A DNA stretch of 64,000 bases, from the NCBI RefSeq assembly GCF_900167275.1, contig NZ_FUWX01000005.1, positions 248,001 to 312,000 on the forward strand, read 5' to 3'. The position numbers and the translations under genes were made by a program. The stretch is from Cetobacterium ceti (GTDB taxonomy: Bacteria; Fusobacteriota; Fusobacteriia; Fusobacteriales; Fusobacteriaceae). The notes beneath the pieces were generated by a model, which saw only the letters and a program-made list of their open reading frames with translations, made no database searches and had not been told where the DNA came from. Positions 51,687 to 61,209 of this stretch are shown piece after piece. The number at the start of each line of letters is the position of its first letter. Position 1 is the stretch's first letter.

Positions 51687-52568
51687 ATGATAGCCTTAAG
51701 AAAATTTAAAGATTCTGCCATGAAAAATCTTCACTCTGTGGTTGGAATTCTTAATATATTAATTGTATTTTTAATATTTTTATTTATCTTCACAAATAGT
51801 ATGGATTTTTTTAAAGAATATCCCATACATAAATTTTTCTTTGGAAGTGAATGGATATCCCTATCTGATAAATATGGACTACTTCCCCTTTTAGTTGGAA
51901 GCTTTTGGGTAACTTTTATAGCCCTATTAATATCTATTCCTATGGGAATAATAACTGCTATATATATATCTGAATATGCCAATAAAAAAAATAGAAATTT
52001 TTTAAAGATTATTATAGAAGTTATGTCTGCACTTCCCTCTGTAGTTTTAGGGTTTATTGGACTATATGTTCTTGCAGAACCTATTAAAAATATATTTAAT
52101 TTAAATACAGGATTAAATGCCCTAACAGGAGGAATTATGTTATCCTTTATGGCTATTCCTACCATAGTAACCCTTGCCGATGATGCCCTAAAATCTTTAG
52201 ATAACTCCTATAGGGAAGCTTCCCTTGCTCTTGGAGCTAATAAACTTGAAACAATAGTAAAGATTTTACTTCCTGCTGCTTTTCCAGGTATTTTTGCAGG
52301 GATTATGTTAGGTTTTGGAAGAATTATTGGAGAAACCATGGCAGTTTTAATGATAACTGGTAATGCTCCTATTTTAGCAACATCACCTTTATCTTCAGTT
52401 AGAACTTTAACAGCAACTATTGCCTCTGAAATGGGAGAGGTTGTTCAAGGAAGCACCCATTATCACAGTTTATTTGCAATTGGCTTAGTTCTATTTATTA
52501 TAAGTTTTATTACAAATACCTTAGCAGATAAATATATTAGAAAATCAAGAAAATTAATGGGGAAATAA
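51687..52568 (+). CDS. pstC: Phosphate ABC transporter permease PstC
   Basis: A 293-residue inner-membrane permease with six helices. The early KYGLLPLLVGSFWVTFIALL is typical of PstC, and the ABC-coupling EAA loop reads REASLALGANKLETIVKILLP (about residues 177-197, key residues E-A-A-like, G-A). Pairs with PstA. Strong GGAGGAG site. First gene of the plus-strand pst operon. Confidence 0.96.
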   Translation: MIALRKFKDSAMKNLHSVVGILNILIVFLIFLFIFTNSMDFFKEYPIHKFFFGSEWISLSDKYGLLPLLVGSFWVTFIALLISIPMGIITAIYISEYANKKNRNFLKIIIEVMSALPSVVLGFIGLYVLAEPIKNIFNLNTGLNALTGGIMLSFMAIPTIVTLADDALKSLDNSYREASLALGANKLETIVKILLPAAFPGIFAGIMLGFGRIIGETMAVLMITGNAPILATSPLSSVRTLTATIASEMGEVVQGSTHYHSLFAIGLVLFIISFITNTLADKYIRKSRKLMGK

Positions 52569-52577
52569 GGAGTTAAT

Positions 52578-53420
52578 ATGGAATTATTAAAAGGAAAAAG
52601 TGGAAAAAATTTAGAACTTTGTATAAAAATTATTGGTTTTTTATCTGTAGCACCAATCTTTGTAATTTTAGGATATATTGCTATAAAAGGAATCCCCTCT
52701 ATTTCATGGGATTTTTTAACAGATATTCCTAGACGTGGAATGAGACAGGGTGGAATATTCCCAGCTATATTAGGTACTATTTATCTTACATTGGGAACTA
52801 TTGTAATTTCAGTTCCCTTTGGAGTAATGACTGGAGTTTATCTAGTTGAATATGCTAAAGATAACTGGTTAACTAGAATTATAAATTTAACCATTGTTAA
52901 TCTAGCAGGTATCCCTAGTATTATATATGGACTTTTCGGAATGTCCTTATTTGTAATTTACTTTAAATTGGGAGTATCTATTTTATCTGGTTCTTTAACT
53001 CTTGGAATAATGGCTTTACCTGTTATTATAACAGCTACTAGAGAATCTCTTTTAACAGTTCCTAATAACTTAAGAGAAGCCTCTCTTGCCCTTGGTGCAA
53101 CCAAATGGGAAACAATATGGAAGGTTGTTTTGCCTACGGCCTTTCCTGGAATTTTAACTGGAATTATTCTAAGTATTTCTAGAGCAGCAGGGGAAACTGC
53201 ACCTATATTATTCACAGCAGCAGCATTTTATCTTCCCTTTTTACCAGAATCTATATTTGATCAGGTAATGGCTCTACCTTACCATTTATACGTTATATCT
53301 ACACAGGTACCTAATATGCCTGAAAAAAATATGTATGGAACTTTATTTGTTCTAGTATTTATAACAGTTGGATTTAACTTAATAGGTGCCTATATTAGAA
53401 GTAGATTTAATAGAAAATAA
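52578..53420 (+). CDS. pstA: Phosphate ABC transporter permease PstA
   Basis: A 280-residue permease with the PstA hallmarks RRGMRQGGIFPAILGTIYLT (about 50-70), AGIPSIIYGLFGMSLF and the EAA loop REASLALGATKWETIWKVVLP, close to but distinct from that of PstC. Nine bases after pstC. Confidence 0.96.
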   Translation: MELLKGKSGKNLELCIKIIGFLSVAPIFVILGYIAIKGIPSISWDFLTDIPRRGMRQGGIFPAILGTIYLTLGTIVISVPFGVMTGVYLVEYAKDNWLTRIINLTIVNLAGIPSIIYGLFGMSLFVIYFKLGVSILSGSLTLGIMALPVIITATRESLLTVPNNLREASLALGATKWETIWKVVLPTAFPGILTGIILSISRAAGETAPILFTAAAFYLPFLPESIFDQVMALPYHLYVISTQVPNMPEKNMYGTLFVLVFITVGFNLIGAYIRSRFNRK

Positions 53421-53441
53421 TAATTTTGGAGGATTTAATAG

Positions 53442-54203
53442 ATGGAGAAAAATATAAGAATAGAAGTTAAAGATTTTAATTTTTACTATGGAAATTTTAA
53501 AGCTTTAAAAAATATAAATATGAATATTGAAAAAAATAAAGTGACTGCCCTAATTGGTCCTTCTGGCTGTGGTAAATCAACTTTTTTAAGATCTATAAAT
53601 AGAATGAACGATTTAATTAACGATATTAAATATGAGGGTACTATTTCCCTAGATGGTGAAAATATTTTTGATAAAAATCATGACATTGTGGAACTTAGAA
53701 AAAAAATTGGAATGGTTTTCCAAAAACCTAATCCCTTTCCTAAAAGTATCTATGAAAATATAGTTTATGGTCCTAAATTACATGGGGAAAAAAATAAAGA
53801 AGTTTTAGATGAAATTGTGGAAAATTCATTAAAAGCAGTTTCTTTATGGGAAGAGGTTAAGGATAAACTTCATCAATCTGCTCTAGGCTTATCTGGGGGA
53901 CAACAACAAAGACTTTGTATCGCTAGGGCTATCTCTATAAACCCTGAAATTTTACTTATGGATGAGCCTACTTCAGCTCTAGATCCTATTTCTACAGCTA
54001 AAATTGAGGAACTCATAATTAAACTAGCAAAACAATATAGTATTGTTATTGTTACTCATAATATGCAACAAGCATCTAGAATTTCCGATTATACTGGGTT
54101 TTTCTATCAAGGAGTTTTAGAGGAGTTTGATAAAACAGAAACTATATTCACTACACCTAACAATAAAAAAACAGAAGATTATATAACTGGAAAATTTGGA
54201 TAA
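53442..54203 (+). CDS. pstB: Phosphate ABC transporter ATPase PstB
   Basis: A 253-residue ATPase with Walker [20 protein letters not shown], the PstB-specific Q-loop segment [18 protein letters not shown], signature [17 protein letters not shown] and Walker [15 protein letters not shown], then [10 protein letters not shown]. Confidence 0.98.
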   Translation: MEKNIRIEVKDFNFYYGNFKALKNINMNIEKNKVTALIGPSGCGKSTFLRSINRMNDLINDIKYEGTISLDGENIFDKNHDIVELRKKIGMVFQKPNPFPKSIYENIVYGPKLHGEKNKEVLDEIVENSLKAVSLWEEVKDKLHQSALGLSGGQQQRLCIARAISINPEILLMDEPTSALDPISTAKIEELIIKLAKQYSIVIVTHNMQQASRISDYTGFFYQGVLEEFDKTETIFTTPNNKKTEDYITGKFG

Positions 54204-54230
54204 AAAGTTTTTAATAAAAGGAGAAGATAT

Positions 54231-54911
54231 ATGAAAAATTTTGCCGATACTTTAAATGCTATTGATAAACATTATTTAGAAATGCTTAAATATTTAAACA
54301 GAAATTTTCATACTAATTTAGCTATGTTAGAAAAAGGCGAGTTTAATAGAACCCTTTATGGAGAAGCTAAAATAGTTGAAGATTCCTTAAATGCCTTTGA
54401 CGTAAAAATAAAGGAAGATTGTATTGTTACCATGGCAAGATTTCAACCTGCTGCTAAAAATTTAAGAAAGTTAGTTATGCTTATAAATAGTGTTCGTGTT
54501 TTAGAACGAATGGGTGATCTTTTAAAGGGAAATTTATATATAATAAGAGATATTCAAAATAAAGCTCCCCATCTTTTAGAACATTTAACAGGAATTATAT
54601 ATCCTGTTAGTAAAAAAATAAATGAATTATTTCTATTGTATATTGAAGCTTTCAATAACAATGATGAAAAAATTCTTTATGATATTCTATATTTAGATGA
54701 AGAAATAGATAATATTATAGATGAAAATCTAAATAAATTTCTAGAAATTATGAAGATGTCCCCAGAGAATGTAGAAGGTGGTGCTCTTTTAATTTTATTA
54801 GATAAAAAATTTGAAAGATTATCTGACCATATTATTCATTTAGTAACAGATTTAATCTACATTTTAAATGGAGAAAATATGAGAAAAATTGAGCTTCTTT
54901 CAAAACAATAA
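54231..54911 (+). CDS. phoU: Phosphate signalling protein PhoU
   Basis: A 226-residue all-helical protein with two PhoU repeats; conserved segments include VRVLERMGDLLKGN (about 88-101) in repeat 1 and LLDKKFERLSDHIIHL (about 188-203) in repeat 2, which carry the metal-binding E..D pattern. It links Pst transport state to PhoR. Last gene of the pst operon. Confidence 0.95.
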   Translation: MKNFADTLNAIDKHYLEMLKYLNRNFHTNLAMLEKGEFNRTLYGEAKIVEDSLNAFDVKIKEDCIVTMARFQPAAKNLRKLVMLINSVRVLERMGDLLKGNLYIIRDIQNKAPHLLEHLTGIIYPVSKKINELFLLYIEAFNNNDEKILYDILYLDEEIDNIIDENLNKFLEIMKMSPENVEGGALLILLDKKFERLSDHIIHLVTDLIYILNGENMRKIELLSKQ

Positions 54912-54981
54912 TTTATTTTAAAGGAAAAAAATCACATTGTCCGAATTACTAATATAGTTATTATTTTAAGGAGGACTATTT

Positions 54982-55539
54982 ATGAAAAAAGTTATTTCAT
55001 TACTTTTTTTCCTACTTAGTATTTCAGCTTTCTCATTTCAATTGACAAGCTCAGGTATGAAAAATGGTGTAATTGAACAAAAATATGGAACTTATGGAAC
55101 TGATAAATATGAAGGAATGCCTTTACTATCTCTTCCTTTTCAATGGAAAGATGCTCCTAAGGGAACTAAACAATTTGCCCTTGTAATGGAAGATTTCGAT
55201 GCTGTAGAAGCTGTAGGAGTTGTTTGGATTCACTGGATAACTTTAATTCCTGGAGATGTAGATTCTTTACCTGCTAATGCAAGTGCTACTGATTCCCATT
55301 TAACTCAAGGATATAACAGCTGGTGGTCTAAATTAGGTGGAAGTTTACCTCTTGATAAAGTTGACAGATATGGTGGACCTGTACCTCCTAATAAAACTCA
55401 TACTTACACAATCACTTTATATGCTTTAAATAAAAAACTTAATCTTAAACAAGGTTTTTATTTAAATCAATTATATGATGCAATGAATGGACATATTTTA
55501 GGTAAAACTGTTTTAACTGGAAAATATATCAAACATTAA
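54982..55539 (+). CDS. Exported PEBP/YbhB-family (Raf kinase inhibitor-like) protein
   Basis: A 185-residue protein with signal peptide MKKVISLLFFLLSISAFS and a PEBP fold: FALVMEDFDAVEAVGVVWIHWI (about 65-86) and RYGGPVPPNKTHTYTITLYAL (about 133-152, ligand-pocket G-G-P-x-P-P). Bacterial relatives (YbhB, YbcL) have no settled function. It has its own AAGGAGG site 70 bases after phoU and ends at a perfect terminator. Confidence 0.88.
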   Translation: MKKVISLLFFLLSISAFSFQLTSSGMKNGVIEQKYGTYGTDKYEGMPLLSLPFQWKDAPKGTKQFALVMEDFDAVEAVGVVWIHWITLIPGDVDSLPANASATDSHLTQGYNSWWSKLGGSLPLDKVDRYGGPVPPNKTHTYTITLYALNKKLNLKQGFYLNQLYDAMNGHILGKTVLTGKYIKH

Positions 55540-55567
55540 AAAAAGGATGGAGTTCCATCCTTTTTTT
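55538..55567. terminator. Bidirectional terminator between the PEBP gene and ispA
   Basis: 13-bp perfect stem AAAAAAAGGATGG/CCATCCTTTTTTT with a 4-base loop, serving convergent genes. Confidence 0.95.
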
Positions 55568-56456
55568 AGTTTTCTCTATAACCTATATAATCAGCTAACT
55601 CTACAAACCTTCTTGATTTTTCAAATCCAAAGTTTTCTATTAAAATATCCTTGGCTTCTATTAGAGTTTCTTCTAAAATTTTCTTAGTTTTTTCCATTCC
55701 AAATAGTGATGGATAAGTTGATTTTTCAAGTTCTAAATCGCTCCCCACAGGTTTTCCTATCTTTTCAAAATCTCCCTCTATATCTAAAATATCATCTTTA
55801 ATTTGAAAAGCAAGTCCAATTAACTCTCCATATCTAACTAAAACATCTCTTTTTTCTTCAGATATATTCCCTATAATTGCTCCAATTTCCAATGGTAATT
55901 TTATTAATTTTCCTGTTTTATTTCTATGGATATATTTTAAAGTTTCAAAATCTATTTTTTTCCCTTCACTTTCAATATCCACCATTTGTCCACCGATCAT
56001 TCCATTTACCCCTGCATATTTGCCTGTTAAATTTACAATGTCTAGAATTTGATCGCTATTTAGTCCCTCTCTTCTTTCACTTAAAATAGCAAAGGCATGG
56101 GTTAATAATGCATCTCCTATTAAAATACCTTGGGCTTCTCCAAACTTCTTATGAGTTGTAAGTTTCCCCCTTCTATAATCATCATTATCTAGGGCAGGTA
56201 AGTCATCGTGAACTAAAGAATAGGAATGGATCATTTCAATTGCAGCACCTATATGAGTTCCTAATCTCATATCTTTTTCTAAAAGATCTAAGGTCATAAG
56301 AAGAAGTATCGGTCTTAATCTTTTCCCACCATTTAAAACAGCATATTTCATCCCTTCAGCAATAACTTCAGGATATGTTAATTTATTTAACTCCTCTTCA
56401 ATGGCTTTCTCTACAATAGCTTTTTTTTCTCCTAAAAACTCCTTAAATGTTTTCAT
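55566..56456 (-). CDS. ispA: Polyprenyl (farnesyl) diphosphate synthase
   Basis: A 296-residue isoprenyl synthase. First Asp-rich motif in HDDLPALDNDDYRRG (about 83-97), second in FQIKDDILD (about 218), with GGKRLRP near 46. The length and two residues between the Asp pairs fit short-chain (C15) enzymes such as IspA. Supplies quinone and undecaprenyl carriers with the MEP product from ispG. Overlaps xseB by 14 bases. Confidence 0.95.
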   Translation of the reverse strand: MKTFKEFLGEKKAIVEKAIEEELNKLTYPEVIAEGMKYAVLNGGKRLRPILLLMTLDLLEKDMRLGTHIGAAIEMIHSYSLVHDDLPALDNDDYRRGKLTTHKKFGEAQGILIGDALLTHAFAILSERREGLNSDQILDIVNLTGKYAGVNGMIGGQMVDIESEGKKIDFETLKYIHRNKTGKLIKLPLEIGAIIGNISEEKRDVLVRYGELIGLAFQIKDDILDIEGDFEKIGKPVGSDLELEKSTYPSLFGMEKTKKILEETLIEAKDILIENFGFEKSRRFVELADYIGYREN

Positions 56457-56673
56457 AATCTAGCACCTCTTCCACAATGTCATCATTTTTGTCTAAAGAT
56501 ATTTTCTTTATTACTCCCTCTGCTTCATCTAAAATATCACTGGATTTTTTTAAAAGTTTCATGGCTTTTTCATACTCTTTTAGAGAATCATTTAAATTTA
56601 AATCTCCCTTTTCTAATTTTTCAATAATTTCATCAATTAATGATAAGTTCCACTCAAAACTATTTTTTTTCAT
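56443..56673 (-). CDS. xseB: Exodeoxyribonuclease VII small subunit
   Basis: 76-residue helical hairpin with FEWNLSLIDEIIEKLEKGDLNLNDSLKEYEKAM (signature L-x-x-I-V-x-x-L-E-x-G-x-x-x-L). The large subunit XseA is not in the window. Its ribosome site TTAGGAGGG comes right after the rsmD terminator. Confidence 0.93.
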   Translation of the reverse strand: MKKNSFEWNLSLIDEIIEKLEKGDLNLNDSLKEYEKAMKLLKKSSDILDEAEGVIKKISLDKNDDIVEEVLDYENI

Positions 56674-56689
56674 AAATACACCCTCCTAA

Positions 56690-56722
56690 GAAATAAAACT
56701 AGCCACAGATATTCTGTGGCTA
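56690..56722 (-). terminator. Intrinsic terminator after rsmD
   Basis: Perfect 10-bp stem TAGCCACAGA/TCTGTGGCTA (56700-56709, 56713-56722) followed by a T-rich stretch on the minus strand that leads straight into the xseB ribosome site. Confidence 0.82.
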
Positions 56723-56728
56723 AATCTT

Positions 56729-57277
56729 TTATCTAGTATAAAATGTCATGCATTTTTTTCCATATTTTCTCTCATCTGTCTTTTTAAACTCTCCAACCTC
56801 ATCATGAAGATCTTCAAAAAGATGATGTTCACATATTATTAATCCACCTTCAGCTAATAATCCATTTTCTTGGATTTTATTCATAACTTTTTCACAAAGT
56901 TCTAATCTGTATGGAGGATCCATAAATATTAAATCAAACTTTTCACCTTTTCTACCTAATATATCCACAGCTCTTAAAACATCGTTTTTATAAGCTCTAG
57001 ATTTATTTTCATATCCAAGGTTATTTATGTTCTCAATTATTATTTTTAAGGCATCTGTATCCTTTTCTATCATTACTGCTCTTTTAGCCCCTCTACTTAA
57101 AGATTCTAAGGCTAAGTTCCCTGTTCCACTAAATAAATCTAAAACTCTAGCTTCTGGAACATAGGGAGCTATCATAGAAAATAGTGATTCCTTTACACTG
57201 TCAAGGGTAGGTCTTGTGTCCATTCCCTTTCTACATTTTATTATTTTTCCCTTTGCTTCTCCTGCAATTATTCTCAT
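56729..57277 (-). CDS. rsmD: 16S rRNA (guanine966-N2)-methyltransferase RsmD
   Basis: A 182-residue methyltransferase with RIIAGEAKGKIIKC at the start, SAM motif VLDLFSGTGNLALE (about 46-59) and catalytic LIFMDPPYRLE (about 118). End of the prfA-prmC-queA-rsmD operon. Confidence 0.95.
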   Translation of the reverse strand: MRIIAGEAKGKIIKCRKGMDTRPTLDSVKESLFSMIAPYVPEARVLDLFSGTGNLALESLSRGAKRAVMIEKDTDALKIIIENINNLGYENKSRAYKNDVLRAVDILGRKGEKFDLIFMDPPYRLELCEKVMNKIQENGLLAEGGLIICEHHLFEDLHDEVGEFKKTDERKYGKKCMTFYTR

Positions 57278-57291
57278 TATTTCACCTCTTA

Positions 57292-58323
57292 TTAATAGAT
57301 GAACATAGCATCTCCAAAGCTAAAGAAATGATATTCATTTTCCACAGCTTTTTTATAGACATCTAGCATAAATTCCCTATTTGAAAATGCTGAAACCAAC
57401 ATTAAAAGTGTAGATTTTGGTAAATGGAAATTTGTTATTAGGGCATCTACTATTTTAAATTTATATCCTGGATATATAAATATATGTGTATCATTTCCCT
57501 GGGCAACTAATTTTCCATTTTCATCTACAGATGACTCTAAAGCTCTTACTGATGTTGTCCCTACTGCAACAACTCTTCTTCCTTGAGTTTTAGCTTCATT
57601 TATAATTTTTGCTGCTTCCTCTGGTATTTCAAAATGCTCTTCATGCATCTTATGATCTAATACATTTTCAGTTTGTACTGGTCTAAAAGTTCCTAGTCCA
57701 ACTTCTAAAAATACATCTATTATTTTAATACCTTTTTTCTCAATTTTTTCAAGAAGTTCCTTTGTAAAATGAAGTCCTGCTGTTGGAGCAGCAACTGACT
57801 CTCCCTTTATTGCATATACAGTTTGGTATCTTTCCTTTTCAGATAAAGACTCTACAATATAAGGTGGTAATGGCATTTTACCTAATTTATCTAAAACCTC
57901 TTCAAAGGCTCCTTCATAGGTAAATTTTAAAACCCTATTTCCATCATCTTTAATTTCAATAAGTTCTCCTATTAGTTCATTATTATGACCAATATATAAT
58001 TTTTGCCCTACCTTTAACTTCTTTGCTGGTTTTAATAGACACTCCCAAGTGTTTAAGTCTATTCTTTTTATTAAAAGAATTTCTAAAACTCCTCCTGTAT
58101 CCTTATGACCAAATAATCTTGCTGGAATAACTTTAGTTGAATTTCTAACTAAAATATCTCCCTCATTTAAATAATCTATAATATCATAGAAATGCTTATG
58201 TTCTATTTCTTCTTTTTCCTTATTTACCACCATTAACTTTGAATGATCTCTAGGTTCTCTTGGTTTTTGTCCAATAAGTTCCTCTGGTAAATGGTAATCA
58301 TAATCACTTAACATTGTTGACAT
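57292..58323 (-). CDS. queA: S-adenosylmethionine:tRNA ribosyltransferase-isomerase
   Basis: A 343-residue protein for epoxyqueuosine synthesis in tRNA anticodons. Typical segments are SDYDYHLPEELIGQKPREPRD at the start, VAAPTAGLHFTKELL (about 180) and GTTSVRALES. Start overlaps the prmC stop as TAATG. Confidence 0.97.
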   Translation of the reverse strand: MSTMLSDYDYHLPEELIGQKPREPRDHSKLMVVNKEKEEIEHKHFYDIIDYLNEGDILVRNSTKVIPARLFGHKDTGGVLEILLIKRIDLNTWECLLKPAKKLKVGQKLYIGHNNELIGELIEIKDDGNRVLKFTYEGAFEEVLDKLGKMPLPPYIVESLSEKERYQTVYAIKGESVAAPTAGLHFTKELLEKIEKKGIKIIDVFLEVGLGTFRPVQTENVLDHKMHEEHFEIPEEAAKIINEAKTQGRRVVAVGTTSVRALESSVDENGKLVAQGNDTHIFIYPGYKFKIVDALITNFHLPKSTLLMLVSAFSNREFMLDVYKKAVENEYHFFSFGDAMFIY

Positions 58324-59438
58324 TACTTTTCACCATTCTTTCTACCTATTACTACCCTATCTATTCCACCATAATCTTTTACTATGGCAACAATATCATA
58401 GCCATCCTCTTCCATAAACTTTGAAACCTGTTCAGCTTGATTATATCCAACTTCAAAGGCTAGAAAACCACCATTTATTAAATAGTTTTTTCCTTCCCTA
58501 GAGATAGTTTTATAAAAATAATATCCATCTCCCTTATCTGTTAAGGCTCCTAAAGGTTCATGATTTTTGACCTCTGCCATTAGGGTATTATATTCTTCCA
58601 TTGGTATATATGGCGGATTTGAAACTATAAGTGTATAATCCTTATCCACCACATTTGAAAATATATCTGATTTTAAAAATCTTACATTTTCAACTTTATT
58701 TAACTTTTTATTTTCCTCTGCCACAGTAATAGCATCTTCACTGATATCTAACCCTAGGATTTGAGCTTTTTTAACCTCTTTCCCCAAAGTAATACTAATA
58801 GCTCCACTACCTGTTCCTATATCTAAAACCTTGGGATTTTCCTGTTCATTTAGTATAAACTTACACTGTTCAACTAAAATCTCCGTATCTGCCCTAGGAA
58901 TTAAAACCCTTTCATCCACTTTAAATGGATATCCATAAAATTCCCATTCTCCAAGAATATATTGTAAAGGTCTTTTATTTTTTCCTCTAGATATAAGCAT
59001 TTTTTTTATTTTTTCTTTTTCTTCCTCGGTTATTTTTCTATGAAAATTTAAAGTCAAAGTTGCTCTAGTAACTCCAAGTACATGGGCAAAAATATATTCT
59101 CCATCCAACCTTGCATCTATGACATTATTGTTTTTCAAATACTCTATACTCTTTCTTAAAAGCTCTCTATTTTCCTCTTGGAAACTAACTTCCTTTGTCT
59201 CAGAAGTACTTTTAAGCACCTGTGTAAATTCAGCTCTGTCCCTAGCCATAACTCTTAAGAAACTTCTAATTTGATTTTTTTGCTCCTCTGTTAATTCCAT
59301 ATCAAAATAGGCATATAATCCTATTCTATCTAATTTTAACACATGGGCAATTACCTTTTCACTTTCTAAACGAGGTTTTGAAAAGGAGTATTTTTTTAAA
59401 TACTCCTCAGAAAATTTCAATATATCCAATAATTTCAT
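58323..59438 (-). CDS. prmC: Release-factor glutamine methyltransferase with duplicated N-terminal domain
   Basis: Methylates the GGQ glutamine of release factors. At 371 residues it is about 90 longer than E. coli PrmC (277). The C-terminal methyltransferase has VLDIGTGSGAISITLG (about 205) and catalytic SNPPYIPMEEY (about 270). The extra length is a second copy of the PrmC N-terminal helical domain: residues about 4-70 (EEYLKKYSFSKPRLESEKVI, AHVLKLDR) and about 88-165 (IEYLKNNNVIDARLDGEYIF, AHVLGVTR) align. Directly follows prfA, its substrate. Confidence 0.94.
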   Translation of the reverse strand: MKLLDILKFSEEYLKKYSFSKPRLESEKVIAHVLKLDRIGLYAYFDMELTEEQKNQIRSFLRVMARDRAEFTQVLKSTSETKEVSFQEENRELLRKSIEYLKNNNVIDARLDGEYIFAHVLGVTRATLTLNFHRKITEEEKEKIKKMLISRGKNKRPLQYILGEWEFYGYPFKVDERVLIPRADTEILVEQCKFILNEQENPKVLDIGTGSGAISITLGKEVKKAQILGLDISEDAITVAEENKKLNKVENVRFLKSDIFSNVVDKDYTLIVSNPPYIPMEEYNTLMAEVKNHEPLGALTDKGDGYYFYKTISREGKNYLINGGFLAFEVGYNQAEQVSKFMEEDGYDIVAIVKDYGGIDRVVIGRKNGEK

Positions 59439-59443
59439 AAGGA

Positions 59444-60520
59444 TTACTCCCCTGAATTTGCTAGCATTTCAGCTTGATAGAATGTTGTTAGAGCATCTAT
59501 CATATCTTCTAAATCTCCATCCATAAATGCATCCAGTTGGTGAACTGTATATTTAATTCTATGGTCTGTAATTCTTCCCTGTGGATAGTTATATGTTCTG
59601 ATTTTTTCAGATCTATCTCCTGTTCCAACTTGAAGTCTTCTTTCACTTTCAACAGCTGATCTTTGAGCTTCTAATTCCATCTCATATAATTTAGATAATA
59701 AGTGTTTCATTGCCTTTTCTCTATTTTTTAACTGAGATCTCTCATCTTGACACTGAACAACTATTCCTGTTGGTAAGTGAGTAATTCTAACTGCAGAGTC
59801 AGTCATGTTAACGTGCTGTCCTCCTGCTCCTCCTGCTCTATATGTATCTATTTTAAGTTCTGAAGGATTGATTGAATGAATTTGTTGAACTTCATCAATC
59901 TCTGGTAAAACTGCTACTGTTGCAGTTGAAGTATGAATTCTTCCTGATGATTCTGTTTCAGGAACTCTTTGTACTCTATGTACCCCTGACTCAAACTTAA
60001 GTCTTGAGTAAGCTCCTTGACCATTTATACTAAATACAACCTCTTTAGTTCCACCTGCACCAACTTCTTGTCTTTCGATTACATCAACTTTCCATTTGTG
60101 TCTTTCAGCAAATCTTGTATACATTCTAAATAAATCAGATGCGAATAAAGCAGCCTCGTCTCCTCCTGCCCCTCCTCTGATCTCTATAATAACGTTTCTA
60201 TCGTCATTAGGGTCTTTTGGTAATAAAAGAATCTTTAATTCATCCTCAACATTTGGAATGATCTCTTCTAATTCTTTCATCTCTTCGTTCATCATTTCTC
60301 TCATATCATGATCCTTTTCAGCTCTGATATTTTCCTTTATGAACTCTAAATCCTCTTGATATCTTTTATATTCCTTGTATTTTTCAACAATTGGAGTCAT
60401 ATCATTTAAACTTTTGTTAAGCTCCATCATCTTTTTAGGATCGGCTAAAACCTCTGGAGATCCTAAGTCAGATAAAAGCTCATCATGCTTTTTTATTACT
60501 TCTTCTAATTTAGCGAACAC
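59444..60520 (-). CDS. prfA: Peptide chain release factor 1
   Basis: A 358-residue RF1 with GGQ in [18 protein letters not shown] (about 225-245) and the stop-codon recognition region around [20 protein letters not shown], carrying the PxT-type motif of RF1. GTG start at 60520 with GGGAG 11 bases upstream, longer spacing than usual. Promoter at 60561-60589. Confidence 0.97.
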   Translation of the reverse strand: MFAKLEEVIKKHDELLSDLGSPEVLADPKKMMELNKSLNDMTPIVEKYKEYKRYQEDLEFIKENIRAEKDHDMREMMNEEMKELEEIIPNVEDELKILLLPKDPNDDRNVIIEIRGGAGGDEAALFASDLFRMYTRFAERHKWKVDVIERQEVGAGGTKEVVFSINGQGAYSRLKFESGVHRVQRVPETESSGRIHTSTATVAVLPEIDEVQQIHSINPSELKIDTYRAGGAGGQHVNMTDSAVRITHLPTGIVVQCQDERSQLKNREKAMKHLLSKLYEMELEAQRSAVESERRLQVGTGDRSEKIRTYNYPQGRITDHRIKYTVHQLDAFMDGDLEDMIDALTTFYQAEMLANSGE

Positions 60521-60560
60521 TACTAAATCAACTCCCTTTTTTCTATACTTTATCCTGTAA

Positions 60561-60589
60561 ATTATATCATAATCTCATATAAAAAGCAA
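60561..60589 (-). promoter_or_regulatory. Promoter of the prfA-prmC-queA-rsmD operon
   Basis: Minus strand TTGCTT (60589-60584), 17-bp spacer, TATAAT (60566-60561), about 40 bases before the prfA start. Confidence 0.68.
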
Positions 60590-60598
60590 AAATAGGAA

Positions 60599-61087
60599 TT
60601 ACTCTTCGTCCCCTCTAAACATTGCAGTTATTCCCTTTATGAATACTCTTACAAACTTATCTCCACACTCTCTGTAGTTTTTATGATCTGGTTTTCTGAA
60701 AAGAGCACTTAATTCAGATTCAGATATATGAACTCCACCTAATTTGAAAGCTTCTAACATATCCTCACTTCTAAATCCTAAAGCTATTCTTAATTTCTTT
60801 AGTACATAGTTATTTACATTTTTAGAGTTATTTGTTAAAACATCTGGATTAGCAGGTGCCTTTGTAGGATCTAATTTTCCTCTTTTATAAGTTATTAATC
60901 CTGTTAAGAAAGCATCTAAAGTTTTATTGTTACAATTTACTGCTCCCTCTTCAATCTCTTTTTTTAATAATCCCTCTAATTCCTCTTCAGAGATTTTTAA
61001 TCCTCCTAATTCAAATACACGAATAAGATTTCTATTGTTTATTTTTAAAGCGTATCTTACTCTTCTTATTACATCATTATTTCTCAT
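60599..61087 (-). CDS. DUF1456/YehS-family protein
   Basis: A 162-residue cytoplasmic protein made of two related helical repeats: NNDVIRRVRYALKINNRNLI (about 3-22, with FELGGLKIS following) and NNYVLKKLRIALGFRSEDML (about 91-110, with FKLGGVHIS following). This is the YehS/DUF1456 layout; function unknown. AGGAGG site before ATG; monocistronic. Confidence 0.88.
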   Translation of the reverse strand: MRNNDVIRRVRYALKINNRNLIRVFELGGLKISEEELEGLLKKEIEEGAVNCNNKTLDAFLTGLITYKRGKLDPTKAPANPDVLTNNSKNVNNYVLKKLRIALGFRSEDMLEAFKLGGVHISESELSALFRKPDHKNYRECGDKFVRVFIKGITAMFRGDEE

Positions 61088-61162
61088 CTATGTCCTCCTA
61101 AACTTATTTTTTAAATTTATGTATAACAACATATTCTAATTTTATTTACAAGAAAAGTCAAT

Positions 61163-61203
61163 AAAAAAAGCAATCTAAAAAGAATCTTGACCCCTTAGAT
61201 TGC
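61163..61203 (-). terminator. Intrinsic terminator after the ECF module
   Basis: Stem GCAATCTAA/TTAGATTGC (61170-61178, 61195-61203), loop 16 bases, seven T on the minus strand. Confidence 0.85.
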
Positions 61204-61209
61204 CCATTA

